Shown one piece after another: positions 25,812 to 35,106 of a stretch of 42,313 nucleotides of DNA (the first letter of the stretch is position 1; every line of letters starts with the position of its first letter). The notes under the pieces were generated by a model. The model searched no databases. It was not told the origin of the DNA and saw nothing but the letters and a program-made list of their open reading frames with translations. Position numbers and translations under genes: made by a program. Source of the stretch: an uncultured delta proteobacterium (GTDB lineage Bacteria; Desulfobacterota; WTBG01; CAIYCZ01; CAIRTM01); contig CAIRTM010000130.1 of the NCBI GenBank assembly GCA_903881505.1, positions 1 through 42,313 on the forward strand, written 5' to 3'.

Positions 25812-25844
25812 GCCGCTGCTGCGGGCAGCGTCGGGTTTACTGTT

Positions 25845-26438
25845 ATGCAGGAAGACATCAAACAGCTTAAACAGCAGGCACGCGCACAGGCACTGTCGCG
25901 CCGCGACGCTCTGGCTGAAGATCTCCGCGCTGAAAAAAGCGCATTGATCGCGGCCAGGCTTACCGGCATTGATGCTTTCCGGAAGGCGCGCTGCATATTT
26001 GTGTATGTCGCGGTGCGCAGCGAGGTACACACGTGCGCAATCATTCAGGCGGCGCTGCGCCAGGGAACAACTGTCTGCGTGCCGTTGATCGAGCCCGGCA
26101 TTAAGCGCATGAGCGCCTGCGCGATAGCCGACCCCGGCCGCGATCTGCAACCGGGTGTGCTGGGGATACCCGAGCCTGATACCCGCCTGTGCCCGAAGGT
26201 TGAGCCCGGGTTCATAGACCTGACTGTCGTCCCGGGCCTTGCATTTACGCCTGCAGGCTGCAGAATAGGCTATGGCGGCGGCTGGTATGACCGCTTTCTC
26301 GGTGAATGGCTGGGAACGGCCTGCGCGCTTGCTTTTGAAGAGCAGATTGTGGAGCGCCTTCCGTTTGAACCCTCGCGCGACAGGCCCGTCAGCTGCATAA
26401 TAACTGACCGCCGTGTGATTGAATGTCGTACGGGCTAA
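25845..26438 (+). CDS. 5-formyltetrahydrofolate cyclo-ligase
   Basis: A 197-residue enzyme that converts 5-formyl-THF to 5,10-methenyl-THF using ATP. The N-terminal KQQARAQALSRRDAL region supplies the basic ATP-binding residues. The C-terminal signature VVPGLAFTPAGCRIGYGGGWYDRFL is clear, with the glycine-rich GYGGGWYD loop. The length is normal for the family (ygfA/fau type). It is 33 bases after the HIT gene and ends just before the convergent sensor kinase. No strong terminator is seen between them. Confidence 0.93.
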   Translation: MQEDIKQLKQQARAQALSRRDALAEDLRAEKSALIAARLTGIDAFRKARCIFVYVAVRSEVHTCAIIQAALRQGTTVCVPLIEPGIKRMSACAIADPGRDLQPGVLGIPEPDTRLCPKVEPGFIDLTVVPGLAFTPAGCRIGYGGGWYDRFLGEWLGTACALAFEEQIVERLPFEPSRDRPVSCIITDRRVIECRTG

Positions 26439-26472
26439 AAGGCCGGATTATCCATGAGTTGCACAAAAGCGT

Positions 26473-29400
26473 TTACAGGGCGTCCGTACGCGGCGGTTCC
26501 AGAATTCTGCGCAGGGTGTGCGCCATAGTCGTGCGGTCAAGCGGTTTGTGAATGAAGTCGCTGATGCCGGCCGAGCGGGCAGACTGGCCGGTGACCAGGT
26601 CGCTGTATCCGGTACACAGAATAACCGGAATGCCGGGCCGTATCGCAAGCAGCCGCCGCGCAAGCTCAAAACCCGTCATGCCCGGCATGGTTTGATCGGT
26701 GATGACGGCATCAAATGCGGCAGGATCCTGCCTGAAGAGTTCCAGCGCTTCAGCCGGGTTGTGCAGTGCCGTTACCGTATAACCGAGCGAGTTCAAAAGC
26801 CGCATACCCACATCGAGCAGCATCTGCTCGTCATCAACCAGCAGTATGGATTCATGCCCGCGCGGCGCCTCGGGCACGTCCTCCTGTTTCTGCGTTTCGC
26901 CGTCACGCACACGGGGCAGCATAATATGAAACACCGTGCCGCTGCCCGGCCGGCTGTAGACCTTGATATCACCCTTCAGGCTTTTCACGATGCCGTGCAC
27001 AACCGACAGGCCCATGCCGGTGCCGCTGCCGAATGTTTTTGTCGTAAAGAAAGGCTCGAAAATACGGCCGATAATGTCGGGTGCTATACCGGTGCCGGTG
27101 TCCCGTACGCTCAGATGCACATACGCTCCGGGTTCAATGTCGCTGTAGGCAGCTGCGCTGTCCGTGTCAAGCTCAACGGGCTTGAGCGTCACATCAAGCG
27201 TGCCTCCTGACTCGTGCATGGCGTGGGCTGCGTTCGTGCACAGATTGATGATGACCTGGTGAATCTGGGTCGCATCGGCCATGACGGTGTCGTTTGTCTC
27301 CGCGACGTTTGATTGAATCGCGATGGAAGAGGGCAGCGACGCGCGCAGAAGCGAGAGGGCTTCCTTGATGATAAGGTGCATGCGCAGGGGGACCGCCTCA
27401 AATGTGCTTTTGCGGCTGAATGCCAGTATCTGGCGGACAAGGTTTCTGGCGCGTTCGGCCGCTTTAAGTATCTGTGCAAGGTTGTTTGCAAGGGGGGTGC
27501 TGCCCGCAGCCAGCTCCTGCGACAGCTCGGCATACCCGAAGATAACCCCGAGGATATTATTGAAATCATGGGCAATGCCGCCGGCAAGCGTGCCGATGGA
27601 CTCCATCTTCTGCGACTGGCGCAGCTGTTCTTCAAGCTTTTTTCTGTCAGTGACATCGCGGCTCGATGAAATTGCCCCTGCCACGCTGCCGTCGGGATTT
27701 TTCAAAAGCACAATGCTCGACTCGACCTGTATGATCCGGCCGTCCTTGCAGACACGATCGCCTTCTACAACCCGGACGCTGCCCTTTTCAAACAGCTGCT
27801 CCATCACCTCGAAGTTTTCCTGCATCGCCTGTTCAGTGCGCGGAACAAGCACGGAGCTGTGCTGGCCGATAATCTCTTCGGGGGCATAGCCGTAGATTGC
27901 CTTGACCGATTCGTTTGCCGTGATGATGACGCCCTCCGGGTCGGCGACAAGGATGGCGTCGGGTGATGCCCGGAAAATATTGCGCAGGTAGTCGCGGGCC
28001 TGCCTGACCTCGTCTTCGGCCTTTGTGCGCTCGGTGATGTCGATGCCGAAGCCGAATATTTCCGACACCCGGCCGTTTTCGGCGTGGTCGCTCATTGAGT
28101 TCCACATGATCGTGCGCAGCGCTCCTGCTTTTGTCTGCATGGTCATTTCGTAGTTGACCACGTCCCCGCTGCGGGAAAACTCTTCGAACAGGCGGTCCGC
28201 CTGTGCATGCAGTTGGCCGGGGTAAAACGTCTGCCACCAGTTGCGCCCCTTCAGCTCTTCGAGCGTGTAGCCTGTTGTCTCTTCGCCTGCCGCATTGATG
28301 AAGTTGACGGCTCCGTCGGCGGCGATACTGCAGATCACGATCGGGGAGGTCATGATAATGCGCGTGAGGCGTGCGCGTTCCTGCTGCAGGGCTTCTTCAG
28401 CCAGTTTGCGGTCCGTTATGTCGGTGCAGACAACGTAGCGGTTGAGAAAACCGTCGTCACCCGGTTTAACGGCGTAGCGGTTCTGGATGCAGTGCCGGCT
28501 GCCGTCGGGGTGCCTGACCCAGAATTCAGTCTCGGTAGGCAGCCTGCCGGTCGCGCGGGCCTGCTCAAGCATGGCATTCAGACGCTGCTTGCAGTCGGGC
28601 TCAAAAAAATCAAGATCATCGAAACGGGGCAGGGTGTCACCGGGGTATCCGAGGATTTCAGGCATGCGCCTGTTCCAGTAGACGATTTCCCCGTTTTCAA
28701 CAATGGCCAGGCCTTCCTGTATGTTTTCAGCCATACTGGAAAAACGTTCCTGGCTGGTGCGCAGGGCGGTCTCGGCCTGCCTGCGCAGGCTGATATCGCG
28801 TATTATCGTTCCGAAGAAAACGCTGTCGCCCGCCTCCCAGCCGAAGATCGAAAATTCAATGGGAAATTCCGTGCCGTCCCTGCGCACGGCCCATGATTCG
28901 ACGGTGGAGCCCATGAAATCGGAGTCGCCGGTTGCAATATACTGCTGCCGGCCTTCGGCTTCCCCGGGGCGCATCCGCTCCGGCACAAGTTCGATGGCCG
29001 GCCTGCCGATGAACTGGTCATGTTCATAGCCGAACATACGCTCTGCGGCATTGTTGCAGTATAGTACGTTCGTCGTCATGTCGGTAATGAGGATGGCGTC
29101 CGGTGAGTTTTCAGCTATCGCGCTGAAGCGCGTCTGGCTCTCGCTGGCATCGCGCAGGGCCTTTTCAAGATCCAGGGTGCGCTGGCGCACCCGCGACTCC
29201 AGCTCAGCGTTTATTTTTTCAAGGGCGGTCTGCGCCGTGCGCAGGCCGGTTTCAGCCCGCCTTCGAGAACTGATCTGGCGGGCAAGCAGCAGCGCCCAGC
29301 AGCCCACTACCAGGAGCGCTGCAAGCAGGGGCAGCACGATTTTCAACAGCAGGCTGTAATCGGGAGCCGCCGCGTGCGGGAGCGCCATCCAGCGGCGCTG

Positions 29401-30960
29401 CATTTGGGCATGCTTTTCCGGCGGGATGGCGTCGAGGGCCTTCTGCAGAATAGCAGCAAGGGGCGCATAGTCCCGGCGCACGGCCATGCTCACCCGGTAG
29501 GTATAGGGGGTCTGGCCGGAAACCTTGATCTCTTCCAGAGGGTTTTGACTCAAAAAACAGCCTGCTGCCGGCAGGCTTCCCATGCATGCATACACCTCGT
29601 TATTGTTTAAAAGGCCGAACATGGCCTGCACGGATTCAGCCGGCACCACCTCAATGCCTGGATAATCGCGGGCGAGCCATTCCTCCAGGGCATACCCGCG
29701 CACCACAGCCACCCTGCGGCCTTCGAGTTCCCCGGGGCCCGAAACATATGCTATGTCCGGGCGCGTCAGTATTACCACGGGCATTTCAATATAGGGGCGT
29801 GTGAATTCAAACAGATCGGCGCACCGGGGGGTTTTGACAACACCGCTCAGCACATCAACAGTGCCGTGGGTCGCTGTGTCACGAAGGTCGCTCCATGGAC
29901 GATCCGCCAGTATATTGAAACGGATGCCGAGCATGCTTTCGAACTGCCGCAGATAATCAATGGCGATGCCCTGCGTGAGGCCGTCGCTGTCCATGAACTC
30001 AACCGGGGCCCAGTTGGCGTCAATGCCCACGCGTATGACCGGATGCTCCTTGAGCCAGGCGCGATCCCGCGGGAGCAGGTCAAGCATGGTCAGGCTGGCC
30101 GCGGTATCATCCATGAATACGTTCCACTTTTGCAGTATCTTCATGCGTTCCTGCCGCGGTATGGCGGCGAGCGCTTTTTGCAGGGCGCTGTGCAGTTCAG
30201 GATGCTGCCTGCGGATAAAAAAAGCGGCGGGGTATCCCTGATGGTAGATTCTGACCGGCTTGATGTCCTTAATGAAATTTCGTGCGAGCAGGTAGCTTGT
30301 CGCGGCGTGTACGTCGAAAAAAGCATCAGCCCGTCCGTTCAGCACGAGCGTTATGGCCTCAAGATAGGTGTCTGCAAAAACAAACCGGTTGTTGCGCAGC
30401 GGGTCAAGGCCCGGGTTTTTGAGGTCCCAGCCGTCGATAAGGGCGATCGTTTTGCCGGTGATCGTTTCGGGGGTATGCTGCGCAAGCTCCGAATCCGTGC
30501 GCACAAACAGACCGTACGGCATGAACAGCACTTCATCGGTCATCAGATAGTGCGCTTCAACTGAAACATCGAGAGGGTCGACAAGTGCTGCTGCTTCAAC
30601 TGCACCCTCGCGCACACGATCAATAAGGGTGCTGTACGAGACGGGTTTGAACTGTATGCGTATGCCCAGCATCCGAGCGATCCGCGCGGCGATATCAGGT
30701 ATAACGCCGACATAGCTGCCCTGCTCATCGACAAAGCCGTAGGGCGCATTGTCGCTGTCGGTAACGACCTCCAGGGCCGGGTGTTCGGCAATCCATGCGC
30801 GTTCCTGTTCTGTGAGCGCAACGGCAGCGTCCTGATGCGGGGATGTTTCGGCGGCCGGACAGGCCGGGCTGAAGCACAGCAGGAGCACGAGCATGGACAG
30901 GGCCTCTTTGGCGGCCCTCAACACCCTGTGCATGACTGGCCGTGGTCGCTGTGCGTGCAT
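26473..30960 (-). CDS. Hybrid sensor histidine kinase with two periplasmic binding domains and four PAS domains
   Basis: A 1495-residue membrane sensor. A signal sequence is followed by two SBP_bac_3-type domains (about 50–275 and 305–530) in the periplasm, one membrane segment (about 541–562) and a short coiled coil. Four PAS domains follow (between about 610 and 1110), the first opening SPDAILITD. The HisKA box holds phospho-acceptor H1131 in AHDFNNILG. After it come an HATPase with DTGTGIA and GTGMGLSVV, and a C-terminal receiver with D1422 in VITDQTMPG. All phosphorelay residues are intact. The ligand is unknown; SBP_bac_3 domains usually bind amino acids or similar small molecules. No response regulator gene is adjacent. 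The start is uncertain, since Met10 or Met23 are also possible and no ribosome site is strong. Confidence 0.93.
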   Translation of the reverse strand: MHAQRPRPVMHRVLRAAKEALSMLVLLLCFSPACPAAETSPHQDAAVALTEQERAWIAEHPALEVVTDSDNAPYGFVDEQGSYVGVIPDIAARIARMLGIRIQFKPVSYSTLIDRVREGAVEAAALVDPLDVSVEAHYLMTDEVLFMPYGLFVRTDSELAQHTPETITGKTIALIDGWDLKNPGLDPLRNNRFVFADTYLEAITLVLNGRADAFFDVHAATSYLLARNFIKDIKPVRIYHQGYPAAFFIRRQHPELHSALQKALAAIPRQERMKILQKWNVFMDDTAASLTMLDLLPRDRAWLKEHPVIRVGIDANWAPVEFMDSDGLTQGIAIDYLRQFESMLGIRFNILADRPWSDLRDTATHGTVDVLSGVVKTPRCADLFEFTRPYIEMPVVILTRPDIAYVSGPGELEGRRVAVVRGYALEEWLARDYPGIEVVPAESVQAMFGLLNNNEVYACMGSLPAAGCFLSQNPLEEIKVSGQTPYTYRVSMAVRRDYAPLAAILQKALDAIPPEKHAQMQRRWMALPHAAAPDYSLLLKIVLPLLAALLVVGCWALLLARQISSRRRAETGLRTAQTALEKINAELESRVRQRTLDLEKALRDASESQTRFSAIAENSPDAILITDMTTNVLYCNNAAERMFGYEHDQFIGRPAIELVPERMRPGEAEGRQQYIATGDSDFMGSTVESWAVRRDGTEFPIEFSIFGWEAGDSVFFGTIIRDISLRRQAETALRTSQERFSSMAENIQEGLAIVENGEIVYWNRRMPEILGYPGDTLPRFDDLDFFEPDCKQRLNAMLEQARATGRLPTETEFWVRHPDGSRHCIQNRYAVKPGDDGFLNRYVVCTDITDRKLAEEALQQERARLTRIIMTSPIVICSIAADGAVNFINAAGEETTGYTLEELKGRNWWQTFYPGQLHAQADRLFEEFSRSGDVVNYEMTMQTKAGALRTIMWNSMSDHAENGRVSEIFGFGIDITERTKAEDEVRQARDYLRNIFRASPDAILVADPEGVIITANESVKAIYGYAPEEIIGQHSSVLVPRTEQAMQENFEVMEQLFEKGSVRVVEGDRVCKDGRIIQVESSIVLLKNPDGSVAGAISSSRDVTDRKKLEEQLRQSQKMESIGTLAGGIAHDFNNILGVIFGYAELSQELAAGSTPLANNLAQILKAAERARNLVRQILAFSRKSTFEAVPLRMHLIIKEALSLLRASLPSSIAIQSNVAETNDTVMADATQIHQVIINLCTNAAHAMHESGGTLDVTLKPVELDTDSAAAYSDIEPGAYVHLSVRDTGTGIAPDIIGRIFEPFFTTKTFGSGTGMGLSVVHGIVKSLKGDIKVYSRPGSGTVFHIMLPRVRDGETQKQEDVPEAPRGHESILLVDDEQMLLDVGMRLLNSLGYTVTALHNPAEALELFRQDPAAFDAVITDQTMPGMTGFELARRLLAIRPGIPVILCTGYSDLVTGQSARSAGISDFIHKPLDRTTMAHTLRRILEPPRTDAL

Positions 30961-31033
30961 GATGGGCCCGGATGGTTGAAGGGTATGCCCCGATATATAT
31001 AAGATGTCACATGTGAAGTCAACTGCGCCGGGA

Positions 31034-31070
31034 CAAAAAATGGGCCCACCGCGGCAGCGGTGAGCCCATT
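31034..31070 (-). terminator. Rho-independent terminator after the 382-residue gene
   Basis: TGGGCCCACCG (31041–31051) pairs with CGGTGAGCCCA (31058–31068), with one G-T pair. On the minus strand the stem runs into TTTTTT (31035–31040). It separates this gene from the sensor kinase downstream. Confidence 0.9.
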
Positions 31071-31102
31071 GTGAACGGTTCAGTCCTCTACAGCCCGTGA
31101 GC

Positions 31103-32251
31103 CTATTTGACGCTGACGATGATCTCGGTCTTCTTGTCGCCCTGGGCGATGTGGCTCTTGATCTTGACCGTCGCCTTTTTATCCATTTTCGTTTCTTTCA
31201 GAATGCCGGCGATAAAGGCCTCGTCGGCCTTCACCAGCGCCTTGTGGTAGTCCTTCGGCGCGCCGAACATGTCGGCAACCTGCACAAAGGGATCGGCCTC
31301 GGCAACCACTACCGCCTGCATGGCATCGGCCTGAGCCACGGTTCCGGCGATGTATTTTTTACGCATGCAGAAGGCGATGACCTGCGCCAGTTCTTTGGCG
31401 GTTTTCACGCGGCCGATCTCGAGCTCGAGCCGGGCTTCCTTGACCCACATCGGCGGGAATGTGGCCCACAGGGCGTTGTAGACGGCCTGGGCCTTGGCCT
31501 TCACATTCTGGAACAGCTGCAGCCAGGCAAAAAAGTCAACGGCGAAAAAGCCGGAGAACGTTGCCGGGCCCTGCTCTTCAAAGGAGCGTTTCTGCTTTTT
31601 CAGCACGTAGCTGACCGGTTCCTGGGTGCCCATTTCGAGGTCGATGAATGTTTTCTTGACTTCCGGCAGGGGCATGTCAGGATTGGCGGTCCGGGTGCGC
31701 AGGATGATCTGGCAGGCGCAGGCGCTGCCGTCGCGGCAGCGGCCCGAGGGCAGTTCAACCAGCACGTCCTCTTTCAGGCCGCTTTTCTTGGCCTCTTCAA
31801 TCAGGGCCCACAGATACACGTAGGTCAAATACACTTCCTGACGATAATAGTCGTGGCGGCAGTAGGTGTTGTCGCTGGGACCGTAGGCCGGGTTGGCGCA
31901 CCACAGCACATGGCCGACATGCTCGTCTTTTTCATTGCGGCGGGTGATGTAGAGGGCCGGAACGCCGGTGAAGCAGTCTTCGACGATTCTGCCGAGCGTG
32001 GGCAGATCCTTGACTTCTTTGAGGCCGAATTTGGCCATTGCGCCGGCAAATCCGAGCTTGGCGAGTTCGGCCCAGACATTGCCGTAGTACTTCAGGCCGT
32101 CTTCTTCGCCGAGGGCCGGCTTGAACGTGCGCCAGATGTAATACACGTGCCCGAACAGCGAGCGCAGCGCGTCGACGGTTAAATCTTTCAGGGACGTGCC
32201 CAGCAGCTTGCCGTGTGCTTCCATGAACGGGAGTAGTGGATGCTGTGCCAT
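31103..32251 (-). CDS. Unrecognised soluble protein of 382 residues
   Basis: I do not recognise this family. The protein is predicted soluble, with no signal peptide or membrane segment. The N-terminal half (about 1–190) is rich in aromatic residues and has a cysteine cluster GRCRDGSACACQ near 170. Earlier it has C119 and C130 in LWCANPAYGPSDNTYCRHDYYRQ. The C-terminal half is helical with several Lys-rich stretches. One faint idea is the L-2-amino-thiazoline-4-carboxylic acid hydrolase-like group, but I cannot support it. It has a very strong AAGGAGG ribosome site, a near-consensus promoter at 32328–32356 and its own terminator, so it is probably highly expressed as a single gene. Confidence 0.8.
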   Translation of the reverse strand: MAQHPLLPFMEAHGKLLGTSLKDLTVDALRSLFGHVYYIWRTFKPALGEEDGLKYYGNVWAELAKLGFAGAMAKFGLKEVKDLPTLGRIVEDCFTGVPALYITRRNEKDEHVGHVLWCANPAYGPSDNTYCRHDYYRQEVYLTYVYLWALIEEAKKSGLKEDVLVELPSGRCRDGSACACQIILRTRTANPDMPLPEVKKTFIDLEMGTQEPVSYVLKKQKRSFEEQGPATFSGFFAVDFFAWLQLFQNVKAKAQAVYNALWATFPPMWVKEARLELEIGRVKTAKELAQVIAFCMRKKYIAGTVAQADAMQAVVVAEADPFVQVADMFGAPKDYHKALVKADEAFIAGILKETKMDKKATVKIKSHIAQGDKKTEIIVSVK

Positions 32252-32327
32252 GCAGAAAACCTCCTTACGTAACGGTTATAGAATCGTTATACTGTCTGCC
32301 TGTTCAAGGCTGTTCCAAGGACGGTAA

Positions 32328-32356
32328 ACCATAGCCGAATCATGAGGTTTTGTCAA
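32328..32356 (-). promoter_or_regulatory. Strong sigma70-type promoter for the 382-residue gene
   Basis: On the minus strand, TTGACA (complement of 32351–32356) and TATGGT (complement of 32328–32333) are exactly 17 bases apart. The transcript would start near 32321 and have a leader of about 70 bases. Confidence 0.75.
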
Positions 32357-32534
32357 TGCAATTGTGCCCGGCCTTGACAATCGGCCTTTGTTACCGTAGT
32401 GTTTACAAGGGCAGGAGGGCTTGACCCCGAGCAGGTGAGCGCGCAGCGCTTGCCCGTTCCCTCGCGAAGGGGACAGGGCCGCTCCGGCCGCATGCAGGAT
32501 CGACCCTGCTTTCATACGATGGAAGAAGACAGCC

Positions 32535-33518
32535 GTGTTGACCGACAGTTACCACCGCCGCATCAACTACCTGCGCATATCCGTTACGGACCGCTGCAAC
32601 CTGCGCTGTGTGTACTGCATGCCGTCCGAGGGCATCAGGCTGCTTGAGCATGCGGACATTTTGAGTTTTGAGGAGATTGTACGCGTGGCTGCGGCCGCCG
32701 TCAGGCTCGGCATCAGGCGGATACGCATCACCGGGGGCGAGCCGCTTGTGCGCAAGGGCGTTGTCAGCCTCGCGGGCAATCTCGTGCAGCTGCCCGGCGT
32801 GGAGGATGTCAGCCTGACCACGAACGGCCTCCTGCTGGCCGATTACGCGGCCCCGCTGCGCGCTGCCGGCATGCGGCGCATCAATATCAGCCTTGATTCC
32901 CTCGATGCGGAAAAATACAGACGCATTACCCGGGGCGGTGACATACAGCGGGTTCTGGAAGGCATCAGCGAGGCGCGGCGGCAGGGGTTCGCGCCCATAA
33001 AAATCAATGTGGTGGCAATGCGCGGCGTCAATGACGATGAACTGGTGGCCTTTGCCCGGCTGACCGTCGAGCGGCCGGTGGATATACGCTTTATCGAGTT
33101 CATGCCGGTGGGAACCTCGACCGGCTGGGAGCGCGACAGGTTCATTGCAAGCAGCGAAATCAGGGATATGATCAGCAGGATCGGAGCATTGCATCCGGTT
33201 GATGACCGTGCGGTTTCCGGTCCGGCCGAGATGTACCGTTTTGACGGGGCCGCGGGCCGTCTCGGGTTTATTTCGCCCCTGAGCAATCATTTCTGCGACA
33301 CCTGCAACCGCATGCGCCTGACGGCAGACGGCAAGCTGCGCACCTGCCTGTTCTCCGACCATGAAACCGACCTGAAACCGCATGTGCGCGGCGGCTCCGG
33401 CGACGGGGCCCTGGAGCAGGTTATCGCCGAAGCAATCAGGACGAAGCCGAAAGGCCATGACTTGAGTGAGCCGACGTTCGAAACGTGCCGGCGCGCCATG
33501 TCGGCCATCGGCGGGTAG
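32535..33518 (+). CDS. moaA: GTP 3',8-cyclase (molybdenum cofactor biosynthesis)
   Basis: Radical SAM enzyme, 327 residues, that starts molybdopterin synthesis from GTP. The SAM cluster cysteines are C21, C25 and C28 (CNLRCVYC). The second, C-terminal cluster is bound by C254, C257 and C271. The ITGGEPL segment and the terminal Gly-Gly, needed for activity, are present. The start is GTG at 32535 with GGAAGA upstream. No other moa gene is in the window. Its presence implies molybdenum or tungsten enzymes elsewhere in the genome, as expected for an anaerobe with dehydrogenases. Confidence 0.97.
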   Translation: MLTDSYHRRINYLRISVTDRCNLRCVYCMPSEGIRLLEHADILSFEEIVRVAAAAVRLGIRRIRITGGEPLVRKGVVSLAGNLVQLPGVEDVSLTTNGLLLADYAAPLRAAGMRRINISLDSLDAEKYRRITRGGDIQRVLEGISEARRQGFAPIKINVVAMRGVNDDELVAFARLTVERPVDIRFIEFMPVGTSTGWERDRFIASSEIRDMISRIGALHPVDDRAVSGPAEMYRFDGAAGRLGFISPLSNHFCDTCNRMRLTADGKLRTCLFSDHETDLKPHVRGGSGDGALEQVIAEAIRTKPKGHDLSEPTFETCRRAMSAIGG

Positions 33519-33571
33519 AACCGCCGGCAACGTGTGCGTGCCGTCTGCCGGCCGCCCCGGGCATTTCCCCG

Positions 33572-33895
33572 CTAGAGTAAAGAATCAAGCTTCGCTTTCA
33601 GCGCTTCCTTGGGCTGCATGCCTACCATCTGTTCAACGATTTCTCCGCCCCGGAAAACAATAATCGTCGGGATGCTGCGGATGCCGTAGCGCGCCGCCAG
33701 GCTCGGCTGCTGGTCGACGTTGACTTTTGCGATTCTCACGCTGCTGCCGTATGCAGCGGCCAGTTCGTCCAGCACGGGTGCGAGCATCTTGCACGGGCCG
33801 CACCATTCAGCCCAGAAGTCAACCAGCACGGGCACAGCTGATTTCTGTATGATGGCGTCGAAGTCCTGTTCGGTAACATGCATGTCTTCACTCAT
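33572..33895 (-). CDS. trxA: Thioredoxin
   Basis: A 107-residue protein-disulfide reductant. The active site WCGPCKM is intact, as are DFWAEWCG, the cis-proline segment RSIPTIIVF and the C-terminal helix. I place the start at ATG 33895, which has CTGGAG at a 7-base distance; the ATG at 33901 would be too close to that site. It converges with moaA and is transcribed alone. Confidence 0.96.
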   Translation of the reverse strand: MSEDMHVTEQDFDAIIQKSAVPVLVDFWAEWCGPCKMLAPVLDELAAAYGSSVRIAKVNVDQQPSLAARYGIRSIPTIIVFRGGEIVEQMVGMQPKEALKAKLDSLL

Positions 33896-34110
33896 CGGCA
33901 TTCTCCAGTGTGGTCAATAGTGCGTGCCTGTGCCGGCGCGCGGTTGAACCGGCATCATCGCTCCTGCATAAGCACAGAGCGGTTTTTCTGCAGCGGACGG
34001 CAGTGCACTAGTGTGTAACATGCACGGTGTGCCAGTTCAAGCAAAAATTATTTTCAGTGGTGCTGCGCATGAACGCAGGCACGGTTCCTGAAAAAAATAT
34101 TCTGCTGCCC

Positions 34111-34138
34111 TTGACTTGAAAAAAATAGTTTTTATATT
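34111..34138 (+). promoter_or_regulatory. Promoter for the Hsp20 operon
   Basis: TTGACT (34111–34116) and TATATT (34133–34138) are 16 bases apart in an AT-rich stretch. CTTGAA at 34115–34120 recalls the heat-shock sigma32 -35 element, but no CCCCAT-type -10 follows, so the regulation is unclear. The remaining part of the 33896–34207 gap shows no gene. Confidence 0.5.
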
Positions 34139-34207
34139 TTTTTCGGAAGGTGAAATTAATAAAAACAAAGTTATTTTAAATTGTTAGACAGGAAAGGAGG
34201 TATCAGT

Positions 34208-34654
34208 ATGCAGGTACGGTGGTATGACGGCTATGTGCCCACGTTCAACGATTTTTTCAGATTGCGGGACGAACTGGATCAGCTGTTTGATATCGGACTT
34301 CCGCTTTCAAACATTCGCAGTGTGCCCCGCGGGACTTTTCCGGCGATAAACATCGAGGAACAGAAGGAGGCTGTGTGTATCGATGCCTATCTGCCGGGTG
34401 TTGAGCCAAAGGATGTTGAACTGACGATTGAAGAGAACACGCTGGCCATCAAGGGCCGCCGGGAAACCGGAAACGGCGGGCGCAATTATCACCGCAGGGA
34501 GCGCTTCAGCGGGAATTTCTCCCGGATCGTGAGCCTGCCCGAGGGACTTGACCCGGACAAGGCTGAAGCGCGCTATCATGACGGTATTCTGAGCATTACG
34601 ATTGCCCGCGCAGAGGAGAAAAAACCCAAACAGATCACTGTTTCGATCGGTTGA
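34208..34654 (+). CDS. Hsp20/alpha-crystallin family small heat-shock protein (first copy)
   Basis: A 148-residue ATP-independent chaperone. The alpha-crystallin domain (about 45–140) shows FPAINIEEQ, the conserved LPGVEPKDVELTIEENTLAIKGRR core and DGILSITIA. The ITV near the end is an IxI/V-type tail that docks neighbouring subunits. An AAGGAGG site with 8-base spacing fixes the ATG at 34208. It is the first of three tandem Hsp20 genes that probably form one operon. Confidence 0.95.
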   Translation: MQVRWYDGYVPTFNDFFRLRDELDQLFDIGLPLSNIRSVPRGTFPAINIEEQKEAVCIDAYLPGVEPKDVELTIEENTLAIKGRRETGNGGRNYHRRERFSGNFSRIVSLPEGLDPDKAEARYHDGILSITIARAEEKKPKQITVSIG

Positions 34655-34670
34655 GAAAGGAGGGATGGCC

Positions 34671-35066
34671 ATGACAGAAAAAAATACACAGTCTGTAGCG
34701 CGCAAGGACGATGCCGATCTGGCGTCCCGGATTAAGGACACTCTGGTGCCGCATGTTGATATCTGCGAGGACAAGGACAGCGTAACCCTGTATGCGGATC
34801 TGCCCGGCGTTGCCAAGGAGGGCCTTGATGTGCATATCGACAGGGATACCCTGCAGATTTACGGCAGGCGGGTCCCACAGGCGGATGCGGGAACCGGCGG
34901 CAATTACACCGAGATGCCGGCCCGTGACTACTATCGGGCCTTTACAATCGGCGAGGAGGTCGACCGCGAGCATATCGCGGCCCATCTCACAAACGGTGTG
35001 CTGAAGGTGGTGCTGCCGAAAAGCGAGCGGGCAAAGCCGAAGAAGATTGATATTAAATGCGCCTGA
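34671..35066 (+). CDS. Hsp20/alpha-crystallin family small heat-shock protein (second copy)
   Basis: A 131-residue small heat-shock protein. The first 35 residues are short and polar. The crystallin domain has VDICEDKDSVTLYADLPGV, then LQIYGRR and NGVLKVVLPK. AAGGAGG precedes ATG 34671 by 7 bases; an in-frame ATG two codons earlier is too close. The tail ends KKIDIKCA, a weaker IxI. It starts 16 bases after the first copy and is clearly diverged from it, so it may form mixed oligomers with different client range. Confidence 0.94.
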   Translation: MTEKNTQSVARKDDADLASRIKDTLVPHVDICEDKDSVTLYADLPGVAKEGLDVHIDRDTLQIYGRRVPQADAGTGGNYTEMPARDYYRAFTIGEEVDREHIAAHLTNGVLKVVLPKSERAKPKKIDIKCA

Positions 35067-35106
35067 GCAGCCGCATGGCATCAGGCGTCAGGGAGGTGAG
35101 ACATAT

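Noticed and set aside
34111-34150. Heat-shock sigma32 promoter before the Hsp20 genes
   Set aside because: Only CTTGAA is present; the CCCCAT-type -10 is missing, so I list it as a general promoter.
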